From contig NZ_MKUD01000037.1 in NCBI RefSeq assembly GCF_001898575.1, forward strand, positions 74,716 to 123,012: DNA of 48,297 nt, written 5' to 3'. The notes under the pieces are model-generated. The model was not told where the DNA came from. It searched no databases and saw nothing but the letters and a program-made list of their open reading frames with translations. Both the position numbers and the translations under genes were made by a program. Shown here in pieces: positions 42,975-48,297 of this stretch (position 1 is its first letter; each line of letters starts with the position of its first letter). The stretch comes from Spirosoma sp. 48-14 (GTDB lineage Bacteria > Bacteroidota > Bacteroidia > Cytophagales > Spirosomataceae).

Positions 42975-43022
42975 AAAATGACGGTATTGCTTCCCTCTAC
43001 CCCTCAAAGAACCGTGCATAAG
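42975..43022 (-). mobile_element. Group II intron 3'-end remnant (half of domain V plus domain VI-like)
   Basis: Read on the minus strand, the sequence TATGCACGGTTCTTTGAGGG then GTAGAGGGAAGCAATACCG resembles the 3' half of a group II intron domain V and the start of domain VI. The intact intron nearby has the same order at 43770-43800: GCACGTCCGGTTC, GGGGAGAGGGCAAGCG, AAACCGG. The 5' half of domain V is missing. It abuts the IS481-like remnant. Confidence 0.45.
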
Positions 43023-43032
43023 AGCATTCCCT

Positions 43033-43213
43033 CAGGACACTTATTATGTCGGTAATATCAAAGGTGTATGAACGCAAAAATGCGTTGGTAACTGCTGATT
43101 TGCTCAATGATCAAGTAATACCTTTTTATGAGTAGCATCAAATCCGACGCTTACGGGTGCTGACCGATCGAGGCACTGAGTATTATGGCAATCGTGAGCA
43201 ACACGATTATCTG
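43033..43213 (+). pseudogene. IS481-family transposase remnant
   Basis: Two frames of one decayed transposase are visible. The first reads QDTYYVGNIKGV (43033-43068). The second reads KVYERKNALVTADLLNDQ, then VIPFYE, an in-frame stop (TAG 43136-43138), and HQIRRLRVLTDRGTEYYGNR followed by EQHDY. This matches the DDE region of IS481-type integrases ('LTDRGTEY...HDY'). About 20 codons between the two frames are missing. The fragment is cut at the right by the end of the IS3 element at about 43217. Confidence 0.7.
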
Positions 43214-43245
43214 GGGTGGTCTGACTTTAGCGGACAGTCGTCTTG

Positions 43246-43709
43246 TCAGTTTTGAGGAATGTGTTTAGACTCGAATTTGACTGGACTGTAATAGTTTAAG
43301 CTGGAATGCTTGCGCACAACATTGTAGTAGTTGTCGATGTAGTCGCCAATCTCAGTGCGAGCATCGTCTATGTTTAAAAATACACCAAATTCTAACACTT
43401 CGGCCTTAAGCCGTGACCAGAAAGATTCAGCAGCCGCATTATCATAACACTCACCAGCTCGACTCATACTCTGCAAATACTTGCCAGCCAGTAGCTTACG
43501 AAAGTCTTTGAAAGCGTATTGACCACCCCGGTCCGAATGTAAGATCAGCCCATCAGCGGGCTGACGGCCCAGTAAAGCCCGTCGTAAGGCCGTAATCACT
43601 AGCTCATCACGCATGTGGCTGGCCAGACACCAACCCACCACACGCCTTGACCATAGGTCTACCCACACAGCCAGATACAGCCATTTGCCGTTAGCCAGGG
43701 GGATGTAGC
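43246..43709 (-). pseudogene. IS3 transposase OrfB, 3' exon (DDE catalytic part)
   Basis: C-terminal part of the OrfB integrase core: YIPLANGKWLYLAVWVDLWS, RRVVGWCLASHM, then GLILHSDRGGQYAF (second acidic residue) and MSRAGECYDNAAAESFWSRL with the catalytic Glu, ending NYYNVVRKHSSLNYYSPVKF. The first Asp of the DDE triad is in the other exon (VWVSDIS). Continuous open sequence upstream of TAC 43707 is intron, not transposase. Joining both exons across the intron would restore DIS-YIPL. Confidence 0.85.
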
Positions 43710-43787
43710 GGGGCGGCCCGTGCCGGTAGAGTAGAGCAAGCGCGCCTGTGTAGTTTCTCAACTACCGGTTTCGCTTGCCCTCTCCCC

Positions 43788-43823
43788 GAACCGGACGTGC
43801 ACCTTTCGTTATGCATCCGGCTC
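43788..43823 (-). ncRNA. Group II intron domain V
   Basis: On the minus strand GAGCCGGATGCATAACGAAA is followed by GGTGCACGTCCGGTTC. It folds as the compact domain V hairpin: GAGCCGGA/TCCGGTTC outer stem, internal bulge, TGCA-type inner stem and an AACGAAAG loop, with the AGC triad near the 5' side. It is the catalytic core of the ribozyme. The reverse transcriptase stop codon (TAA) falls inside it. Confidence 0.75.
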
Positions 43824-45417
43824 TCCAGGAACCATCATGAAGTCAGGCGGTGTCATCCAACCCCGTCGATAGTGCATTACCTTTTGCCAGCCCATTTGAT
43901 AGTGTTCCACCGCCTGACCCCGCCATACCTTCCAACGAGGACGGAGTCGGCTGGGTTGACGGTGTTTCAAAATCAGCTGAGCATTGGCTTTTGGATACTT
44001 CTTACGTAACCAGCGCCAAATACGATCCCGTCCATACCAATCCAGATGAGACAGGATTTTCTTGGCGCCAGTGCAGTACTTGTAGAAGTTGCCCCAACCG
44101 CGCAGGATAGGGTTTAGTTTTTGTAGCAGTTCGTCCAACGACCAGCCTAGCGTAGCCCGGCTGGTCAGTTGTTTGATGCGGTAGCGCAAGTCTGCTGCCT
44201 TCTGTTTGGGTATTTCCAACCGAGGTGTCCAGCCATACCGATAGTCCCAACGCATGCTAACCCGATGACCTAAGAATTGGAAGCCCTCGGTTAGAGGGGT
44301 GATCTTGGTCTTTTCAGGGGAGAGGGTTAAGCCCATCTTCTCTTGGAGCAGCGTTTGTAGGGCCTCTCGTTCTGACAGTGCCTCTTCTTGAGTACCACTC
44401 ACCAAAATGACAAAATCGTCAGCGTACCGGAAGGGAAAGTATACCGCCCGACCAGCCTGACGATCACCACTTCGGGACCACATAGCGGCTTTGATACCGT
44501 CGCATTGGCGACGTTCCTGACGCTTTGTCTGATGGTTAACCCATCGTTCATAGCGTTCTTCGATCAAACCCAGAGCTACGTTGGCCAGCAAAGGGGAAAC
44601 AATGCCCCCTTGGGGAGTGCCTATATCGGTTCGCAGAAATTGTTCCTCTGACAGAATGCCTGCTTTCAAAAACTGAACCAGTAACTGGTTAACCCGTCGG
44701 TCAGCCGAGTGCTGCCGAATCCGACCCATTAATTGGTGATGATCGATGTGATCAAAACAGGCTTGAATATCGCCCTCGATTACCCATTGATAGGGCATAT
44801 CATGGCGTTTGTTATCCTGTTTATTCACCTTTCGAGGGCGCATACTCATACGAATATGCTCTAACGCTCCGTGACAGCCTTTCCCCGGCCGAAAGCCGTA
44901 CGAGACATGCCAAAAGCGTGCTTCCAGAATGGGTTCCAGTACTTGTTTGATGGCACTTTGTACCACCGCTACGGCGGCCCGGCCGATCCGCAATCGTCGG
45001 AATGCCCAGTGGACGGAATTTCCCTGGTTTGCCCGGCTTAGGGATCAACTTCCGGCGGCAAGGGCTGGGTTTATATGATCCCGTCCGTAACTGCTGCTGA
45101 AGATTGCCTAAGAATGGGGCTTCGCCAATGCGCTGGCGAATGCTTCCGACCGTCATCCCATCAATTCCGGGTGTGCGTTTGCCCTTATTCTGAGCTACGC
45201 GACGCCAGGCTTCTCGTAAGTTACGCAGGTCTGTCAACCAATTCCATAACTCACGATAGGCTTCGGTGGGATGTATCTGACTCCATTGATACAATTTTCG
45301 TTGCACGCTGAGTACCCAGTCATAATCTGCCTGGTGAGCCAAGTCCATGGCTCGCTTCCGCTCCGGCGGCCCGGTCCGACTTTGAAAGTGTATCGATTCC
45401 CTGTCCGCCTTCGCCAT
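43809..45417 (-). pseudogene. Group II intron reverse transcriptase/maturase, frameshifted
   Basis: The N-terminal half (from ATG 45417) carries RT0-RT2: RKLYQWSQIHPTEAYRELWN, GKRTPGIDGMTVGSIRQR, KPGKPGKFRPLGIPTIADR. The C-terminal half carries the rest: VVQSAIKQVLEPILEARFWH, VSYGFRPGKGCHGALEHIR, TPQGGIVSPLLANVALG, the catalytic FRYADDFVILVSG, and the maturase X domain (RGWGNFYKYC). The two halves are out of register: about 16 extra bases (44967-44982, GC-rich) follow the codons for IADR, where relatives continue directly with VVQSA. After the break the first frame runs on as non-homologous sequence. Probably inactive unless the extra bases are a sequencing artefact. Confidence 0.8.
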
Positions 45418-45965
45418 GTGAACGGCTTTCCCGTTCTCGGACTACTACGCGGACTCCGCCCTGAGGGTGACCCTTCCCGAGTCGCTGTCGATAGCCTGTT
45501 TTCCTAACAGGCGGATCACCTCCAGTTCCCATGTTCCGATTTCTGACCTGTGAATCCTTAGATGGCATGCTCTACCCCTGGTGGTACGGAATGATGGCTA
45601 AGGGGAAGCTCCATCATCGAATAAGTGAAACTCATTCCTGGCTTGGCAACATCAAGACCAAGCCAATCAGCCCACAGATTCCCTCTCAGCCAGTTCTGAA
45701 AGTGAGGGTTGGTCACTAAGTACAGAGGCTTCCAGCGCATGCTTCGTTGTCTCATCATCGATTCGGTGGTAGCCCGGCCGACAGGAAATGGCCTGTCTCC
45801 GGTACAGTTTAGGCTGCTCTGCTTATGACACCCGCTTGACAGCACCCAGCGAGCTTTGCAGCCCCCTTCACCCCAACTTCCCTAGTTGGGGCGGGCAGTA
45901 TTACAACTGCCGGTCAAAAATCAGCCAACGCAATCTTCAAAAAAAACTGCGTCTTCATGGCGCAC

Positions 45966-46386
45966 TGATGTCCGAGACCCATACTTGATTGGGACCTGTA
46001 GGACGAGGCCGATCTAGCAGCAGGTTAGGCGAATAGCCTAGCGTGTGGCGGCTATCAGTCGTCCGAGGCACAAAGCTACGCGGCTGAATCGGTTTTAGCT
46101 GATTCTCCATCAGTACTTTACGAACAAAGTCTCGACTCACGTTAATACCCCGGTCTTTTATCTCGCTGACCAGTCGACGGCTACCATATCGACGCCGATG
46201 CAGGCCGAAGATGTCTTTGATCTGCTGGGCTTTATCGGGCTTAACAGACGGATTGTCAGCTTCTTTCGCTGGTGTTATTGTTGTCGGTTTGCACCAGTCG
46301 TAATAGCCACTACGGTTAACCCCCAGCGTCTGGCAAAGCACTTGTACGGGGTAGTTCTGACTTTGGCTTTGAATGAAGCGATGCAT
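45966..46386 (-). pseudogene. IS3 transposase OrfB, 5' exon
   Basis: N-terminal part of OrfB: MHRFIQSQSQNYPVQVLCQT, LGVNRSGYYDWCKP (HTH_21-type region), YGSRRLVSEIKDRGINVSRD, VRKVLMENQLKPIQPRSF, and TGPNQVWVSDIS with the first catalytic Asp. It is cut by the group II intron immediately after GACATCA. In the fusion reading it is entered by -1 frameshift from orfA (KKKHCDLHSTQLKAMHRF). Confidence 0.85.
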
Positions 46387-46391
46387 AGCCT

Positions 46392-46688
46392 TTAGCTGGG
46401 TTGAGTGAAGATCGCAATGTTTTTTTTTAATATGTCGCGCTCCATCTCGGCTCGTTTAAGCTGGGCTTTCAGTCGTTCATTTTCGGCTAGTAGTTCGCTG
46501 TTACCCACTTGCTTTTGTAGCTGCTTCTTGTGAGCGTGTTTCCACGTATGGAGTAATTGGTCGCTCACATTGAGGCTTTTAGCCACCTGAGCCACCGATT
46601 GGCCTTCATCAAGCATGCGTAGCGCTTCTGCTTTGAAGGCTTTATCGAACTTACGATGGGGAGGGGTTGGTTTGTTGGAACTTGCCAT
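46392..46688 (-). CDS. IS3 transposase OrfA
   Basis: 98 residues. The helix-turn-helix of the HTH_Tnp_1 family (KFDKAFKAEALRMLDEGQSV, AQVAKSLNVSDQLLHTWKHA) binds the IS ends. A leucine-zipper-like helix follows (ELLAENERLKAQLKRAEMER, DILKK). Intact. The A9 run at 46420-46428 near its end allows a -1 shift into orfB, giving the OrfAB transposase. Confidence 0.92.
   Translation of the reverse strand: MASSNKPTPPHRKFDKAFKAEALRMLDEGQSVAQVAKSLNVSDQLLHTWKHAHKKQLQKQVGNSELLAENERLKAQLKRAEMERDILKKNIAIFTQPS
46420..46428 (-). promoter_or_regulatory. A9 programmed -1 frameshift run of the IS3 element
   Basis: On the minus strand TTA AAA AAA AAC ATT (nine A residues) lies in orfA codons LKKNI. A -1 slip moves into the frame that continues KKKHCDLHSTQLKAMHRF, which is orfB. 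This is the established expression strategy of IS3 transposases. Confidence 0.75.
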
Positions 46689-46765
46689 GATAATCGAAGT
46701 TACGAAAGAACACTGTCCGATTCAGCACGACCATACCATTTCACAGATTTAACGCGTACATTAAA

Positions 46766-47008
46766 ATGAAGACAAACGATAAAATAAAAGAAGGTAAAAA
46801 CGGGCTTCGTAACTACCAGTTTGAGAAGGTACAGAAAGGTAAGCGTATATATAGCCAAAGATGGCCCGGTAGCTATCAAGAGTTCACCAATTTCTTCTAT
46901 ACAAAGAAATGTTTATTTTGTGATAAGGAGTTTGAAGGCAAAAGAGTTGATGCTACTTTTTGCTGTCAAGGTTGTCAGAAGGCGCATTTGAGATTAAGGA
47001 GAGTATAA
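46766..47008 (+). CDS. Small zinc-ribbon-like protein of unknown function
   Basis: 80 residues, basic. The C-terminal half has CLFCDKEFEGKRVDATFCC then QGCQKAHLRLRR, a Cx2C...(C)Cx2C pattern with a conserved FC turn, fitting a treble-clef or zinc-ribbon fold. The N-terminal half (RNYQFEKVQKGKRIYSQRWP) is polar. It starts 33 bp beyond the IS3 end in AT-rich DNA, so it may belong to an acquired segment. A terminator follows directly. The function is not recognisable; nucleic-acid binding is a guess. Confidence 0.55.
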   Translation: MKTNDKIKEGKNGLRNYQFEKVQKGKRIYSQRWPGSYQEFTNFFYTKKCLFCDKEFEGKRVDATFCCQGCQKAHLRLRRV

Positions 47009-47013
47009 TAAAT

Positions 47014-47040
47014 GGCTAGTTACTATTTAGGTAACTAGCC
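47014..47040. terminator. Shared terminator between convergent small genes
   Basis: GGCTAGTTAC at 47014-47023 pairs perfectly with GTAACTAGCC at 47031-47040 (7-nt loop), followed on the plus strand by TATTTTA. It lies between the zinc-ribbon gene and the convergent minus-strand gene whose stop is at its edge. Confidence 0.75.
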
Positions 47041-47252
47041 TATTTTACTTCAGATATAGCTTTTTTGGATTTGGCATATAGCCGTCTTAGTCTAACATCA
47101 AGTAGCCTGTTTCTATTAACTTTATAACCAAGATAACTAACAAAAGAAAACCCTATAGTTATCATAAATATAAACATGAGTCCTACGTAAATACTTTCTC
47201 TTTCATAATATATTTTATACCCATTACCAAGTTCGAATGTATCAGATTTCAA
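47040..47252 (-). CDS. Small single-pass membrane protein, unknown
   Basis: About 70 residues from TTG 47252; no ATG precedes it in this frame. One transmembrane helix (YVGLMFIFMITIGFSFVSYL) is followed by a very basic cytoplasmic tail (VNRNRLLDVRLRRLYAKSKK). It lies 45 bp downstream of the 275-residue membrane protein gene in the same direction, so the two are probably co-transcribed. The start is uncertain. Confidence 0.45.
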   Translation of the reverse strand: MKSDTFELGNGYKIYYERESIYVGLMFIFMITIGFSFVSYLGYKVNRNRLLDVRLRRLYAKSKKAISEVK

Positions 47253-47297
47253 AAAGCCAAAGTAATTATCCTTAGTCGGAGTAGTTGGGATATTGTT

Positions 47298-48125
47298 TTA
47301 TTTAAATGGACTTATTTCATTCGAAATTTCAATGGTTTTTGTAATTTTTAAATCTACGTTCCGTAAAGAGTCTAAAGCTGGATGTTTAATATTTATTTCT
47401 TTCAGAATATTATAGGCTGATAGTCGTGAATTTATTTCTGTATTTAAACTATCTATATTTAAAAAGACTCCATCTTTACTGAATTTCTTTATTGCTAGAT
47501 TAGAGTTAGTTAGAGAATATACGCTAAATAACATTATAATTGCCATTACAGGCCCTGTAAATATAGTCACCCAATCAAATATTGGCATCTCATTCTGAAT
47601 TTTTACATGTCTGTAATCGTATAATTTAGGAGTATCAACATTTATAATCCTTGAATTGATATTTAAAATTTTAGTTGGATCTTCTATTCTACCATTGTAT
47701 TCAACTAAAATTTCTCCAGTAAAAAAATCTTCGTCTTTAAGCAAGTCTGCTTTTAAGCTAAATTTATTAGTAGTATTTTCAAATAATAGCTTTATGTTTG
47801 ATGGATTTAAAGTTACATTGTGAGGTAATATTTCACCTTCACCTTTTAATGCTAATTCAATACCTTTATTAAAATCATTTTGAAGTATATCCTTTTTGCC
47901 AGAATATATGAATATATAGTTCAATAGGAACAAATTTTTCTTTATAGGCAAGCCGTTATATATGCCTTCCAGATTCTTAATATTTATTGTGCTTTTATAT
48001 AAGTCAATTACTTCATCAAAGAAAAAGACAATTTTGGGTTTTCTATTTGATAATGACCCATATAGCTTAAACGAAGCAGCAAGAAATCCAATAAAACCAA
48101 ATAAATAGGCTATGTATATATTCAT
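47298..48125 (-). CDS. Two-TM membrane protein of unknown function
   Basis: 275 residues in AT-rich DNA with AT-biased codons, unlike the left of the window. An N-terminal membrane segment (IYIAYLFGFIGFLAASFKLY) is followed by an extended soluble region of about 165 residues that looks beta-rich (IVFFFDEVIDLYKSTINIKN, GEILVEYNGRIEDPTKILNI). A second membrane segment is VTIFTGPVMAIIMLFSVYSL near residue 190-210, and the tail is helical. No family is recognised. The position beside mobile DNA suggests horizontal acquisition. Confidence 0.6.
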   Translation of the reverse strand: MNIYIAYLFGFIGFLAASFKLYGSLSNRKPKIVFFFDEVIDLYKSTINIKNLEGIYNGLPIKKNLFLLNYIFIYSGKKDILQNDFNKGIELALKGEGEILPHNVTLNPSNIKLLFENTTNKFSLKADLLKDEDFFTGEILVEYNGRIEDPTKILNINSRIINVDTPKLYDYRHVKIQNEMPIFDWVTIFTGPVMAIIMLFSVYSLTNSNLAIKKFSKDGVFLNIDSLNTEINSRLSAYNILKEINIKHPALDSLRNVDLKITKTIEISNEISPFK

Positions 48126-48154
48126 ATTGTTGCGCTATATAGTGATATTGAAAC

Positions 48155-48286
48155 AGTGAAGCTATTCAAAAGTATAAATTAGAAATTTTAGGAGAAACTA
48201 CTGATATAAAGTGCGATCTATGCAAAGATATTTGGATCAAGGACAATACTTGTGGAGCAACTTGGATTAAGCATATAACTGAGTGA
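48155..48286 (+). other. Short open frame with CxxC...C, possible gene fragment
   Basis: An open stretch of 43 codons reads KYKLEILGETTDIKCDLCKD then IWIKDNTCGATWIKHITE and stops at TGA 48284-48286. No ATG start is present. The cysteine pattern suggests a metal-binding peptide or the tail of a degraded gene. Support is weak. Confidence 0.25.
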
Positions 48287-48297
48287 GCCGATATAAG

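Larger units (their letters stand above)
43710..45965 (-). mobile_element. Group II intron inserted in IS3 orfB
   Basis: The 5' end is clear: minus-strand exon GACATCA is followed by GTGCGCC at 45965, the GUGYG start of group II introns. Domain V is at 43788-43823. The 3' border is not exact and lies between 43710 (which keeps the orfB frame with AGC) and about 43735 (after CTCTAC). It encodes a reverse transcriptase/maturase without a recognisable HNH endonuclease domain. Because the maturase is frameshifted, splicing would need a maturase supplied from another copy. Confidence 0.82.
43217..46733 (-). mobile_element. IS3-family element interrupted by a group II intron
   Basis: Imperfect terminal inverted repeats bound the element: TGGTCTGACTTTAGCGGACA (from 43217, plus strand) and TGGTCGTGCTGAATCGGACA (from 46733, minus strand), both continuing into a TCTT-containing stretch. 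Inside are orfA, the -1 frameshift run, and orfB split by the intron. The total is 3517 bp; removing the intron of about 2256 bp leaves about 1261 bp, the usual IS3 size. The flanking bases (GGG and TAC) show no target-site duplication, so the ends may have rearranged since insertion. Group likely IS150-like; inferred. Confidence 0.82.

Noticed and set aside
45320..45568. 82-residue minus-strand ORF within the intron (GGDPPVRKTGYRQRLGKG...)
   Set aside because: It lies in the structured intron RNA region upstream of the reverse transcriptase; spurious reading frames of this type are common in group II introns.
1..48297. CRISPR arrays, tRNA or rRNA genes
   Set aside because: Looked for direct-repeat arrays and tRNA T-loop/CCA signals by eye; none was convincing.

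Overview
The window reads as a chromosome segment of a Bacteroidota bacterium, most likely a Cytophagales member close to Spirosoma. This is inferred from the DUF4249 lipoprotein plus TonB-dependent receptor pair, the heterodimeric methylmalonyl-CoA mutase, the huge SdrD-like secreted protein, the weak Shine-Dalgarno signals and a promoter of the Bacteroidota type (TTTG, 20 nt, TAnnTTTG). No database search was possible; family names rest on motifs and remembered family sequences.

Positions 1-34,000 are mostly ordinary chromosome. They hold the RecQ C-terminus, three tandem paralogous lytic transglycosylases, a photolyase, a TonB receptor/DUF4249 operon, a small secreted protein, a GNAT enzyme, a voltage-gated K+ channel, a TRIC-type channel, dnaX, and a TPR protein divergent from an M16 peptidase. 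The M16 gene is followed closely by an MNT/HEPN (type VII toxin-antitoxin-like) pair whose second gene overlaps ispF. Next come a secreted amidohydrolase, a dipeptide epimerase between two intergenic palindromes, a second GNAT enzyme and a serine hydrolase. A 33-residue ORF with an exact lasso-peptide-type leader motif lies in the following gap. Then come an HExxH membrane metallopeptidase, a DUF3108 protein, a 1459-residue SdrD/Ig-like secreted protein, a FemAB/GNAT-like protein and dnaA.

Positions 34,400-43,000 hold mutA and mutB (methylmalonyl-CoA mutase), a worn ISL3-type transposase fragment, and a tight three-gene set of unknown function: an HE-motif protein, an 852-residue exported protein and a lipoprotein. 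I consider this set the best candidate for an undescribed system.

Positions 43,000-46,733 are stacked mobile DNA. A group II intron tail remnant and a decayed IS481-type transposase fragment abut a 1.26-kb IS3-family element. That IS3 element is itself interrupted inside orfB by a group II intron of about 2.26 kb, whose reverse transcriptase carries a frameshifting insertion. From 46,740 to the end the DNA is visibly AT-rich and holds small genes with no recognisable function (a zinc-ribbon-like protein and two membrane proteins), which suggests acquired DNA.

The most notable points are the orphan RiPP-like leader ORF, an A10 run in dnaX placed to give a gamma-sized product by slippage, the MNT/HEPN/ispF overlap, the three-gene secreted set and the nested intron-in-IS arrangement.
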